DNA from: JBDSGC01 sp046594105
GTDB lineage: Bacteria; Acidobacteriota; Thermoanaerobaculia; Gp7-AA8
NCBI GenBank assembly: GCA_046594105.1
Contig: JBKJQB010000195.1
Location: 1-64,000 of the forward strand
DNA: 64,000 bases
Direction of reading: 5' to 3'
In this document: positions 1-8,034 of the stretch, piece by piece
How positions within the stretch are numbered: position 1 is the first letter of the stretch
Layout of the letters: each line of letters begins with the position of its first letter
The notes under the pieces: model-generated
What the model saw: only the letters and a program-made list of their open reading frames with translations
What the model was told of the DNA's origin: nothing
The model's database searches: none
Program-made: the position numbers and the translations under genes

Positions 1-243
1 CCCTCATCCGCCTTCGGCACCCTCTCCCCGTGCCCGGGGAGAAGGACTCTCGAGGGGGGTGCACGCCGTTTCAAAGCTTCTAAGAAACCGTCAAACGCCG
101 TGCACCCCCCTCGAGAGTCCTTCTCCCCGGGCACGGGGAGAAGGTGCCGAAGGCGGATGAGGGGAGTTCACTGGACGAAGCAGGACCCCTCATCCCCGCT
201 TCGCGGACCTTCTCCCCGTGCCCGGGGAGAAGGACTCTCGATG
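1..243. repeat. Palindromic intergenic repeat cluster (family A)
   Basis: This gene-free stretch, up to the purC stop at 320, holds three copies of a repeat built around a CTCCCCG...CGGGGAG palindrome. Copies 1-72 and 94-164 form a near-perfect inverted pair with arms of about 71 bases around a loop of about 21 bases. A third, shorter copy lies at 187-243 in the same orientation as the first. Related copies occur at 37456-37618. There is no T-run to make it a standard terminator, and no credible coding region. Confidence 0.8.
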
Positions 244-319
244 GAGAGCTCCCGTTTCCACCCATCAATCGCTGCGTCCCGGCGCAGTCTCCAATCAGGG
301 CGGCGTTCGGGGATCGCCC

Positions 320-1204
320 TCACAGCTCCGGGGTCCCTCCGGTCAGAACCCGGAACGCTTCGATGTATTTTTCGCGGGTCTTCGTAACGACCTCGGGCGG
401 CAACTCGGGAGCGGGCGGATTCTTGTCCCACCCGGTCGTCTCCAGCCAGTCGCGCACAAACTGTTTGTCGAAGGACGGCGGGTTCTTTCCCACTGCGTAC
501 CGATCGGCAGGCCAGAAGCGCGAGGAGTCGGGCGTGAGCACCTCGTCGATCCAGATGATCTGGCCGTCGCGGAGGCCGAATTCGAACTTGGTGTCGGCGA
601 TGATGATGCCGCGAGAGAGGGCGTATTCGGCGGCTCGCGAATAAATCCCCAGAGTCAGATCGCGGAGTTTGCCAGCGAGCTCACTCCCGACGATCGACGA
701 CATCTGCTCGAACGAGATGTTCACGTCATGCCCGCTCTCTTCCTTGGTGGCCGGTGTGAAGATCGGTTCGGGAAGCCGGCTGGCCGTGGTCAGGCCGGCC
801 GGAAGCTGGATGCCGCAGACCTTTCCGCTCTCCTGATACTCCTTCAGCCCGGAGCCCACGAGATAGCCGCGGGCTACGCACTCCACCGGCACGACCTCGC
901 ACTTTTTCACCAGCATGCTCCGGCCTCGCAGTTCAGGATGTGCCTGCACCTTTGTGGGGAAGCGGTCGAAGTCCGTTTCGTGGAGATGGTTTTCGATGTC
1001 GCCGAAATGCCGGAACCAGAAGACGGACATCTGGTTGAGGATTCGTCCCTTGTCGGGGATGCCCGGCGAGAGGACGACGTCGAACGCAGAGATGCGGTCG
1101 GTGGCCACAAACAGAAAAACGTCGCCGAGGTCGTAGACATCGCGAACCTTTCCTCGGCGGGCCAGCGGGAAGGGGAGGGAAGTCTCGAGCAGTCCGGAAT
1201 CCAT
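320..1204 (-). CDS. purC: Phosphoribosylaminoimidazole-succinocarboxamide synthase (PurC)
   Basis: This is SAICAR synthetase, which joins aspartate to CAIR with ATP in purine synthesis in the cytoplasm. The 294-residue protein has the family N-terminus RGKVRDVYDLGD, followed by TDRISAFDVVL and the substrate-binding stretch ECVARGYLVGSG. IIADTKFEFG and IDEVLTPDSSRFW near the C-terminal half are also diagnostic. The length fits the long bacterial/yeast-like form rather than the 237-residue E. coli form. The ATG at 1204 is preceded seven bases upstream by TAGAAT and by no Shine-Dalgarno sequence, so it may be translated from a leaderless mRNA. No other pur gene is adjacent. Confidence 0.96.
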   Translation of the reverse strand: MDSGLLETSLPFPLARRGKVRDVYDLGDVFLFVATDRISAFDVVLSPGIPDKGRILNQMSVFWFRHFGDIENHLHETDFDRFPTKVQAHPELRGRSMLVKKCEVVPVECVARGYLVGSGLKEYQESGKVCGIQLPAGLTTASRLPEPIFTPATKEESGHDVNISFEQMSSIVGSELAGKLRDLTLGIYSRAAEYALSRGIIIADTKFEFGLRDGQIIWIDEVLTPDSSRFWPADRYAVGKNPPSFDKQFVRDWLETTGWDKNPPAPELPPEVVTKTREKYIEAFRVLTGGTPEL

Positions 1205-1211
1205 CGAGCGG

Positions 1212-1217
1212 ATTCTA
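1212..1217 (-). promoter_or_regulatory. Candidate -10 box of purC (leaderless type)
   Basis: TAGAAT on the minus strand lies seven bases before the purC ATG, so initiation would fall at or next to the start codon. The position expected for a -35 box lies inside the hairpin at 1221-1258 and does not resemble TTGACA. Confidence 0.5.
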
Positions 1218-1220
1218 CCG

Positions 1221-1258
1221 CTGTCGTAGCGCCGGCAGGGATGCCGGCGCTACGACAG
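1221..1258. repeat. Perfect 17-bp stem, 4-nt loop hairpin (family C repeat)
   Basis: Positions 1221-1237 and 1242-1258 are exact reverse complements separated by GGGA. The hairpin sits five bases after the stop of the secreted-protein gene and just upstream of the purC -10 box. It could end the upstream transcript, although no T-run follows, and it occupies the -35 region of purC. Related sequences occur at 24463-24523, 25240-25267 and 46669-46717. Confidence 0.8.
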
Positions 1259-1263
1259 GCAGT

Positions 1264-2232
1264 TCAGTGCGTGAGCCGGAGGCCGGTTGAGGTTTTCAGG
1301 ATGTGCGCTGTGCCCATCGAAATCGAGGTTGCGCGAACGGTGCGCGCCTGCTGCAGTCCGATCTTCGTGCCGATCGATGTGGTCGAGGCGGGAACCGGCA
1401 TCCCCATTTTGAAGAGGATGCTGGCGCTGGCGAGCAGCGTGGGGGTCTGGTACGTCGGATCGCCGGAGATCCGGTCGATGGTGGAGACGTACGGGAAGAC
1501 CACCGCATCCTTGCCCGGGTCGTCGACCTGGAACTCGATCGATCCGCCGTTGACTTCGGCTGGCATGCTCACCTGGCGATGGGAGAGCGGCGGGATGTTG
1601 AGAGGAGTGTTCTTGATGATGGTGCGCCCCTCGCGGTCGCGGATCCAGACGTTCAAGGTGATGTTGGAGCGGCCGAGGTTGACGGCGCCGATGTTGGAGC
1701 GCCAGCCCAGCCGGTCGACGTTGCGGACACCGTGAGCGATGGAGCTGATGCCGTCGGTGGCGAAGTTCTGCAGGCCGGCCCATACGCCGGGGATGGTCTG
1801 CGAGTACGTGCCGGTGGAGGAGTTGTTGTAGGTGCTGCTGGTCACCAGAAACGCCCTCGCCAGGATGCTGTTGGCGACCTTCGGGTTGTCCTCGGGGAAC
1901 GTGGCCACCAGCAACGCGCCGGTGCCACTGACGCCATAGAGGTCCTCGAGAATGTTGTCCGAGAGAGCGGTGCCGTTGGCGGGAACGGTGAAGGTGACCT
2001 CAAGCGCCTTGCCGGGTGTTTTCTCGGCGGAGGGGAGGTACGTGACGCTCACCGTCAGAGGATAGTCCGGCTGCGGATTGAAGACGCTGAAACTGGTCAT
2101 CCATCGCGTGCCGTAGAGGCCCGGAGTATTGGCCGCAGCGGGGATGACGTAGGTGTCATTGACCTGCGCGACCAGAGGAACTGCAAACAAGACCAGGAGA
2201 AGCGAAACGAGTTTGGCTCCGGAAACTTTCAT
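1264..2232 (-). CDS. Secreted beta-rich hypothetical protein with tandem repeats
   Basis: The 322-residue product starts with a clear signal peptide: MKVSG, a hydrophobic stretch and a VAQ cleavage-like end at about residue 23. The ATG at 2232 has a GGAAGG Shine-Dalgarno sequence; an upstream extension of the frame has none. The mature part is Thr/Ser/Asn-rich. It shows at least two related units, one beginning RWMTSFSVFNP (about residue 50) and one beginning WRSNIGAVNL (about residue 190). Each has an aromatic residue, Asn and an alternating hydrophobic strand pattern, as in Ig-like or jelly-roll modules. There are no catalytic motifs. Its role is unknown; an exported structural or adhesive protein is a guess. 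Confidence 0.75.
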   Translation of the reverse strand: MKVSGAKLVSLLLVLFAVPLVAQVNDTYVIPAAANTPGLYGTRWMTSFSVFNPQPDYPLTVSVTYLPSAEKTPGKALEVTFTVPANGTALSDNILEDLYGVSGTGALLVATFPEDNPKVANSILARAFLVTSSTYNNSSTGTYSQTIPGVWAGLQNFATDGISSIAHGVRNVDRLGWRSNIGAVNLGRSNITLNVWIRDREGRTIIKNTPLNIPPLSHRQVSMPAEVNGGSIEFQVDDPGKDAVVFPYVSTIDRISGDPTYQTPTLLASASILFKMGMPVPASTTSIGTKIGLQQARTVRATSISMGTAHILKTSTGLRLTH

Positions 2233-2339
2233 GGTGAACCTTCCCGGGTACCGGCAATGGTTGGAAACATGGCGTGAGGTGAAACGCATTCCCATTCGCG
2301 CGGTGCCGTGGTTGTCAATAAACGAAGCGTCTGAGTCGG

Positions 2340-2463
2340 GATCTTGGTTAGAGCCTTGGGCAACCAACGCCGCCGGCCGTGCCGGCGAGACTGCGCGGCA
2401 GAACGTCTTGGAGCGTGATCTTGGCGGAGCCTTGGGCAGCGCCGCCGGCCGTGCCGGCCCGGC
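2340..2463. repeat. Dispersed repeat family B, two units
   Basis: Two copies of a roughly 70-base unit lie head to tail. The unit contains GGAGCCTTGGGCA followed by a GCCGCCGGCCGTGCCGG palindromic core. The array ends exactly where the gltA stop codon begins (2464-2466). Other copies are at 27718-27861 and 29274-29352. No coding function is visible. Confidence 0.85.
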
Positions 2464-3753
2464 CTAGCGCGACTTCATGGGCACATAGTCGCGGCGTGCG
2501 GCGCCGGTGAAGATCTGACGCGGGCGGGCGATTTTCTGATCGGGATCCTGCAGCATCTCCTGCCACTGCGACAGCCAGCCGGAAACCCGCGGGATGGCGA
2601 ACAGCACCGGGAACATATCCATGGGGAACTTCATGGCCTGGTAGATGAGTCCGGAGTAAAAGTCGACGTTGGGGTAGAGCTTCCGTTTGACGAAGTACTC
2701 ATCTTCCAGCGCGATCCGTTCCAGTTCCAGGGCGATGTCGAGCAGCGGGCTCGTTCCGGTGACCTCGAAGACCTGGTAGGCGACCTTCTTGATGATCGTG
2801 GCCCGCGGATCGTAGTTCTTGTAGACGCGATGGCCGAAGCCCATGAGCTTCACGCCCTCGCCGCCCTTCACGGTTTCGATGAAGGCGGGGATGTTCTTTT
2901 TGGAGCCGATCTCGGTGAGCATGCGGATGACGTGCTCGTTGGCGCCACCGTGGAGTGGGCCGTAGAGCGCAGCGGCCGCCGCGCCGATGGCGGAGTAGGG
3001 CTCCACGTGCGAGCTGCCCACGGCGCGCATGGCGTTGGTCGAGCAGTTCTGCTCGTGGCCGGCGTGCAGGATGAACAGCACATCGAGCGCGCGCTCCAGC
3101 ACCGGATCCGGCGTGTACTTGCTCTCGGTGGTCTTGAACATCATGTTCAGGAAGTTGCCGGGATAAGAAAGGTCGTTGTCGGGATAGGCGTAGGGCATGC
3201 CCACCATGTGCCGGTAGCTGAAGGCGGCGATGGTGATCATCTTGGCCACGATGCGCTCGATCTGCCGCTGGCGGACGTCCGGATCGAAGACGTCTTTCGC
3301 TTCCGGATAGAACGTCCCCAGCGCGGCGACCATGGCGATCAGCTTGCCCATGGGGTGAGCGTTGTAGCGGAATGAGTCCAGCAGCGACTTCAGGTTTTCG
3401 TTGATGAACGTGTGGTGGGTGACGTTGAAGCTCCAGGTCTCCAGCTCCGCCGCGGTGGGCAGCTGGCCATGCAGCAGCAGGTACGCCGTTTCCAGGTAGG
3501 TGCTCTTCTCGGCGAGTTGCTCGATGGGGTAGCCGCGGTATTCGAGGATGCCCTTGTCGCCATCGATGAAGGTGATGGCGCTGCGGCAGGCCGCGGTATT
3601 CATGAAGGCCGGGTCGTACGTCATCAGGCCGAAGTCGTCGGAAGCAACCTTGATCTTGCGCAGGTCCGTGGCCCGGATCGTCTCATCCTGAATGGGGACT
3701 TCGTAGGTGGTCCCGGTACGGTTATCGGTGATGCTGAGCGTGTCCTTCGGCAA
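2464..3753 (-). CDS. gltA: Citrate synthase
   Basis: This is a 429-residue type II-like citrate synthase that condenses acetyl-CoA and oxaloacetate at the entry of the TCA cycle. The catalytic regions are intact: HAGHEQNCSTN (about residue 230), GPLHGGANE (first catalytic His, about 265), GFGHRVYKNYDPRA (second His, about 307) and NVDFYSG (catalytic Asp, about 365). Translation probably starts at the TTG at 3753, because GGAGG lies eight bases upstream (3762-3766) and no ATG fits. The sucCD genes of the same cycle are about 45 kb away in the window. Repeat family B abuts its stop codon. Confidence 0.97.
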   Translation of the reverse strand: MPKDTLSITDNRTGTTYEVPIQDETIRATDLRKIKVASDDFGLMTYDPAFMNTAACRSAITFIDGDKGILEYRGYPIEQLAEKSTYLETAYLLLHGQLPTAAELETWSFNVTHHTFINENLKSLLDSFRYNAHPMGKLIAMVAALGTFYPEAKDVFDPDVRQRQIERIVAKMITIAAFSYRHMVGMPYAYPDNDLSYPGNFLNMMFKTTESKYTPDPVLERALDVLFILHAGHEQNCSTNAMRAVGSSHVEPYSAIGAAAAALYGPLHGGANEHVIRMLTEIGSKKNIPAFIETVKGGEGVKLMGFGHRVYKNYDPRATIIKKVAYQVFEVTGTSPLLDIALELERIALEDEYFVKRKLYPNVDFYSGLIYQAMKFPMDMFPVLFAIPRVSGWLSQWQEMLQDPDQKIARPRQIFTGAARRDYVPMKSR

Positions 3754-3861
3754 CTGGGCGACCTCCGGCTTCGAATCGGCGGGTCAATCTATCACTTCTC
3801 TCTCACTCCCCAGCGGGGTCGATGCCAACCTTTTACTCAGGTGAAATTGAGGCGATTTGGC

Positions 3862-4557
3862 TCAGCGCGGGGCGAGGTCGCCGCAACGCGCGGCGAGAAT
3901 GGCGGTGGCCACGATGCCGGCCGTCTCCGCGCGCAGTCGCCGGCGCCCGAGGCGTTCGATCGTGCATCCCGCCGTCCGGGCAGCCTGCAATTCCTCGTCG
4001 CTCCATCCACCTTCGGGGCCGATCAGCAAGGTCACCGAATCCCGGAGCTCCACCGCGGGGGAAGGGTCCAGGTCGGCGTCGAAGAGGAGCTTCGCGCCGG
4101 GCCGCTGCAGGACCTCGGCGAACGGAGTGGGCGGATGCACCACCGGGATCACCGATCGCCCCGATTGTTTCACCGCCTCGAATACGATGCGGTTCCAGCG
4201 CTCGCCCTTTCCCCGATAGCGTTCGGGGCGCAGTTCCACGCGGTCGGTGATCATCGGAAAGAACGAGCGAGCGCCGAGCTCCGTGGCCTTCTGCAGCACC
4301 AGCTCGAATTTCTCGAGCTGGATGATGGCCATGGCCACGTGCAGATCGACAGGAGACTCGCGCGATCCGATCGGTTCGACGAGCTGCACGGAGCCCTCGG
4401 TGAACCGGGCACGAAAGGCGATCCCCGCGCCGTCGAAGACCTCGACCTCCTCCCCTTCGCGCACACGAACCACGCGCGCGTGGTGCGACTCGTCGCCCGA
4501 CAGGACGTGCGCCGCTCCTGCCACCAGCGGCGGCTGCACGAAGAATCGATGCTTCAT
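3862..4557 (-). CDS. rsmE: 16S rRNA (uracil-1498-N3)-methyltransferase RsmE
   Basis: This 231-residue SPOUT-fold enzyme methylates U1498 of 16S rRNA using S-adenosylmethionine. The N-terminal PUA-like domain contains HHARVVRVREGEEVEVFDG (about residues 25-43). The C-terminal knot carries LLIGPEGGWSDEEL (about 177-190) and LGRRRLRAETA, the SAM-binding trefoil signature. The ATG at 4557 overlaps the TGA of the upstream transporter as ATGA, so the two are probably translationally coupled. The frame is open far upstream, but that part is the shadow of the transporter gene. Confidence 0.95.
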   Translation of the reverse strand: MKHRFFVQPPLVAGAAHVLSGDESHHARVVRVREGEEVEVFDGAGIAFRARFTEGSVQLVEPIGSRESPVDLHVAMAIIQLEKFELVLQKATELGARSFFPMITDRVELRPERYRGKGERWNRIVFEAVKQSGRSVIPVVHPPTPFAEVLQRPGAKLLFDADLDPSPAVELRDSVTLLIGPEGGWSDEELQAARTAGCTIERLGRRRLRAETAGIVATAILAARCGDLAPR

Positions 4558-5834
4558 CCGGCTTCTCCCACAGTCGCCGGTTCCTCCGAGATGGGCAGCG
4601 CGCGCGGCTGGAGTTGTTCGCGGGCGAACAGAACGAGCACCACTCCGGGGATGCCCAGGAACACGGTCAGCCAGAAGTAGAATGCGTATCCGGCGTTCTG
4701 GGCGATGAAGCCGCTGGCGGTGCCCATGACCATCCGACTGAGTCCGAAGGCGGCGGTGAGCATGGCGTACTCGGTGGCGGCGCGCCTGCGGTCGCAGATC
4801 GACATCAGGAACGCCAGGAATGCCGCCGTGCCCAGGCCATAGCCGAAGTTCTCCAGAATCGCCGCGACGTAGATGCCCCAGCGGCCTGCGCCGATGGTGG
4901 CCACCACCGCATATCCGAGGTTGGACACCATCTGCGCCACTCCCAGCCAGAGAAGACTCCGGTACAGACCGAAGCGGGCGACGAATGCTCCGCCGGCAAT
5001 GGCTCCGGCCACGCTGATGCTGACGCCGATGACCGTGGTGATGGTGCCGATCTCCGACGGGGAGTAGCCGCGGTCCACCCAATAGGGCTTGATCATGGAG
5101 ACGATGGCCAGCTCGCCCAGTCGATACAGAAAAACGATGGCCAGCAGAGTTCCGGCCCGAGGTCTGGAGAGCCAGTCACGCAGCCCGCGAACGAGACTCG
5201 GTCGTTCCGTTCCTGCGTCGTTGCCGCCGCGATCGTCCGGCAGGAACAGCGTGATCACGAAGATCACCGCGAGCAGCGCGGCAGCGGCGGCGAACGTCCC
5301 CGGCCAGCCGGCGCGGTCGGCCAGTGCGGCCAGGCCTCCGCCGCCGACGATGATGGCGATGCGGTACGCCATCACCCGGATGGAGTTGACCGGACCGACC
5401 ATCTGCGTCGGCGTAGCCCGGATGGTGAAGGCGTCCACCGCGAGATCCTGCGTAGCGGAGGCCAGCGCCAGGATGGTAATGAGGATCCAGAAGTTCCTGC
5501 CATGGGCGCCGTGAAGCGCGGCCAGCGCACCCATGGCCACCGCCATCGTCAGGACGGCGGCGGAAATCCATCGGCGATAGGAGCCGAAGGTGTCGATCAG
5601 CGGCGACCAGAAAACCTTGAGGGTCCAGGCGGAGCCGACCGTGCTCAGGAATCCGATGGAGATCAGCGGTACGTGCTCCACCCGCAGATAGACCGGCAGA
5701 AGGTCGGTGACGATGCCGAAGGGAAACCCCTCCGAGAAATAGAGGATGCTGGCGACGGAGCCGATGAAGAAGGAGGTTCGCTGCGGGCGCGTCAACGGCT
5801 CATCCTGTGGCGTCATTGTGGCGCAGGAGGGCAC
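4554..5834 (-). CDS. AmpG-like major facilitator permease
   Basis: This is a 12-helix MFS membrane protein of about 426 residues. LYFSEGFPFGIVTD near the first helix, TLKVFWSPLIDTFG in the loop after helix 2 and SATQDLAVDAF in helix 4 match the AmpG (muropeptide importer) and PAT/acetyl-CoA transporter group. Import of anhydromuropeptides for wall recycling is therefore plausible, but substrate specificity cannot be read from the sequence. The start is uncertain: GTG at 5834 or ATG at 5816, neither with a good ribosome-binding site. It is coupled to rsmE downstream. Confidence 0.82.
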   Translation of the reverse strand: MPSCATMTPQDEPLTRPQRTSFFIGSVASILYFSEGFPFGIVTDLLPVYLRVEHVPLISIGFLSTVGSAWTLKVFWSPLIDTFGSYRRWISAAVLTMAVAMGALAALHGAHGRNFWILITILALASATQDLAVDAFTIRATPTQMVGPVNSIRVMAYRIAIIVGGGGLAALADRAGWPGTFAAAAALLAVIFVITLFLPDDRGGNDAGTERPSLVRGLRDWLSRPRAGTLLAIVFLYRLGELAIVSMIKPYWVDRGYSPSEIGTITTVIGVSISVAGAIAGGAFVARFGLYRSLLWLGVAQMVSNLGYAVVATIGAGRWGIYVAAILENFGYGLGTAAFLAFLMSICDRRRAATEYAMLTAAFGLSRMVMGTASGFIAQNAGYAFYFWLTVFLGIPGVVLVLFAREQLQPRALPISEEPATVGEAG

Positions 5835-5941
5835 CCGCGGCGAACGTTTTCCGGGCCTCCATCACCACAGAGGCGTGGAGAGAGGCGTAATGGCTACTCC
5901 CTGTCCTCGCTGCCGTGGGGGGCGAGAAACGGAAGCGGGGA

Positions 5942-6451
5942 TCAGCGCCCGGAGGAGAACACGGTGATGGGGAAGCGCATGGAGCCGATGGGGGTGTTGT
6001 AGAAGGCGTTCCCGCGGATCTCGTAGCGCGCCCGATTGCCCTGCACCATGTCTGCGACGTCGCGAAACACCGTGCGCATGTTGTCGTAGCCGACCCGCGT
6101 TCTCAGATGAACATCCCCGAGGCCGCGTGCCGGGATGTTGATCCGCTGGTCGCTGCTGACGCTTTGCAGCACGGGGTTGTCGTTGATGAGCAGATCAAAG
6201 TCGACGCGGTCGAGCCGCAGGTTGACGGAGTTCGGGTTGTTCACGCCGAGGGTGAAATCGAAGTCGATGCTCGACGCGGAGAGGGGGAGGGCGATGGACA
6301 CCCGCGGGCGGATGTCGCGGATCGAGTAGCTGGGGTTCTCGATGTTCAGGGCCCGGCCAACCGTGTTGCATCCTGACAGTGTGAGTGTGGCCGCCGACAG
6401 GGCGATGCAGAGGGTCGTCAGAAGGGTCGCGTAGAGGAGGTTGCGTTTCAT
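5942..6451 (-). CDS. LEA type 2 / WHy-domain lipoprotein
   Basis: The 169-residue protein has a lipoprotein signal peptide ending LTLSGC (lipobox, Cys at about residue 28). The mature part consists of one late-embryogenesis-abundant type 2 (WHy) beta-sandwich. The typical pattern is visible: FDFTLGVNNPNSVNLRLDRVD, then LLINDNPV, and IPARGLGDVHL. Such bacterial lipoproteins are linked to desiccation or envelope stress, but no specific partner is known here. It stands alone between the transporter (107 bp away) and the divergent glycosyltransferase gene. Confidence 0.82.
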   Translation of the reverse strand: MKRNLLYATLLTTLCIALSAATLTLSGCNTVGRALNIENPSYSIRDIRPRVSIALPLSASSIDFDFTLGVNNPNSVNLRLDRVDFDLLINDNPVLQSVSSDQRINIPARGLGDVHLRTRVGYDNMRTVFRDVADMVQGNRARYEIRGNAFYNTPIGSMRFPITVFSSGR

Positions 6452-6632
6452 GCCGAGAGACCATTCTGCAAGGCGCGCGCCCTTTCTCGGAGCCGGATTC
6501 CTCTACGAAGCGACCTGAAAAAGGAGGGGGTCGCGCGTGGAGTGTCACGAACGAAGGACGGAAGAGTCATCGAGCGGACACAGGGCGGGAAGCGGGTTGT
6601 CGGAGGGCTCCGGTGGCCACTTCCTCCTGTGC

Positions 6633-6638
6633 TATGGT
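6633..6638 (+). promoter_or_regulatory. Candidate extended -10 box of the glycosyltransferase gene
   Basis: TGCTATGGT (6630-6638) is an extended -10 element about 45 bases before the TTG start of the glycosyltransferase gene. TGCTACATT and TGCTACAAT stand before the alpha-2-macroglobulin and FHA-phosphatase genes. Confidence 0.4.
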
Positions 6639-6682
6639 CCGCCGGTTGCACCAGCCCCCTCGGGAACGGCTGAGGAGAGACT

Positions 6683-7390
6683 TTGGGGACTTCTGCCATC
6701 ATCGCGGCTTTCAACGAAGAGAAGACGCTCGCCGAAGTCCTCGCCGTGCTCACGCACAGCCCTCTCATCGATGAAGTGATCGTGGTCAGCGATGGATCGA
6801 CCGACCGGACCGTTGAGATCGCTCGCAGCTTCGATGTCGTCACCATCGCACTTCGGGAAAACCGTGGGAAGGGTTACGCGATGCGGGTCGGTGTCCAGTA
6901 CGCCAGCCACGACATCCTCTTCTTCGTCGACGGCGACATGTTCAACCTCACCGAGGAACATCTCGCGTCGCTGATCGTGCCGGTGCAGCGGAATTTGTCG
7001 GACATGAATATCGGAGTCCGCAACCGTGGCCCGCTCCGCAACTTCTTTCACCTGCAGATGAAGGTCGGCCCCGTGCTCTCCGGGATCCGGGTGATGCGGC
7101 GGTCAGTCTGGGAAACGGTTCCCCTTCGTTACCAGGAGCGCTTCAAGATCGAGGCGGCCCTCAACTTCTTCTGTTCGCGCGCCGGCTTCCGCCAGCAGCA
7201 GACGATCATCTATGACCTGGGACACCTCATCAAAGAAAACAAGCGGGGCCTTTTCCCGGGATTGGCGGCGCGATGGGAGATGTCGAGCGAGGTCTTCCTT
7301 CTCCACTGGGACCTTTACCTGTTCGAGATGTGGCGTTCTGAGGGGGAGCCCGAACCTCTTCCGGTCGCTGAGTACGATCTGTTCGAGTGA
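6683..7390 (+). CDS. Family 2 glycosyltransferase
   Basis: The 235-residue cytoplasmic protein has a GT-A fold. The N-terminal AIIAAFNEEKTLAEV, the SDGSTDRT nucleotide-binding motif (about residues 37-44) and the DGDMF metal-binding DxD (about 80-84) are present. It resembles the dolichol-phosphate-mannose-synthase/glucosyl-3-phosphoglycerate-synthase subgroup but has no membrane anchor. The start is a TTG at 6683 with GAGGAG five bases upstream. The acceptor is unknown and the gene is not in an operon. Confidence 0.88.
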   Translation: MGTSAIIAAFNEEKTLAEVLAVLTHSPLIDEVIVVSDGSTDRTVEIARSFDVVTIALRENRGKGYAMRVGVQYASHDILFFVDGDMFNLTEEHLASLIVPVQRNLSDMNIGVRNRGPLRNFFHLQMKVGPVLSGIRVMRRSVWETVPLRYQERFKIEAALNFFCSRAGFRQQQTIIYDLGHLIKENKRGLFPGLAARWEMSSEVFLLHWDLYLFEMWRSEGEPEPLPVAEYDLFE

Positions 7391-7463
7391 ATCGTTGTAA
7401 CGGCCGCATCTCTGCCGGACGATGGTGGGCGCGCGCAGGCGAGCCTGAAAACCTTGAGCGACG

Positions 7464-7946
7464 TCAGTTGTCTCCAGCGTACTGGCTCAGCTCCCGAACG
7501 AAAATCTGGTTGTAGTGCCCGCCGGGCGTCTCGTAGCTGACCACTCCTCGAATGGTGACCGGCTCGGTATCGCGCGCGCTCCGTCCGTATCCCACGGCCC
7601 TGGCCCAGAACGGAGCGGAGGCCACGCCACCCGGCTCAATCGTCTTGTGGAAGTAGTACGCCCGGGGCGTCACGGTAAACGCGCCCCCGTCGGGGTTCAC
7701 CGTCTGGATCTCGATCCGCCGGAGGGTGAGGGGAACCTTCGCCCGGTTTCCGATCCGCAGTTCGATCTTGACCTCCATATCCCCCTCGGGGAAGTTCTGC
7801 TCGTGCGGGCCCACCAGCTGGCGGATTTCGAGATCAGGCTCGGCGATCTGTACCTTGCCCGCGGGCGGGGTCTTCGCTGGAGCGACAGCGGAGTTCGACG
7901 AGGAGCAGGCGACGAGGAGAAGAGTGGCCAGAAGAAGGCGTTGCAT
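7464..7946 (-). CDS. Hypothetical lipoprotein
   Basis: The 160-residue protein begins MQRLLLATLLLVAC, a short signal peptide with a lipobox (Cys14). A Ser/Ala/Pro linker follows, then a beta-rich domain of about 110 residues with no recognised motif. Phrases such as VKIELRIGNRAKVPLTLRRIEIQ suggest an Ig-like fold resembling the LEA or DUF3426 type. TAGAAT lies six bases before its ATG, so it may be leaderless. The function is unknown. Confidence 0.72.
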   Translation of the reverse strand: MQRLLLATLLLVACSSSNSAVAPAKTPPAGKVQIAEPDLEIRQLVGPHEQNFPEGDMEVKIELRIGNRAKVPLTLRRIEIQTVNPDGGAFTVTPRAYYFHKTIEPGGVASAPFWARAVGYGRSARDTEPVTIRGVVSYETPGGHYNQIFVRELSQYAGDN

Positions 7947-7952
7947 CGCTGA

Positions 7953-7958
7953 ATTCTA
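7953..7958 (-). promoter_or_regulatory. Candidate leaderless -10 box of the lipoprotein gene
   Basis: TAGAAT on the minus strand is six bases before the ATG at 7946. No Shine-Dalgarno sequence could fit in between. Confidence 0.45.
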
Positions 7959-8034
7959 GATCGGATGGCTGGAGGCGTCAGGCCCTGAAAAAGCAGCTTC
8001 GCAAAGTGGGAGGGGAATTTGCTTTGAGGGAAGC

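Noticed and set aside
1..243. CRISPR-like array of short repeats
   Set aside because: The units are palindromic and irregular in spacing and orientation, the spacers are not of constant length, and no cas gene is present.
2233..2367. Upstream extension of the secreted-protein gene
   Set aside because: The internal ATG at 2232 has a Shine-Dalgarno sequence and begins a classical signal peptide; the extension would bury it.
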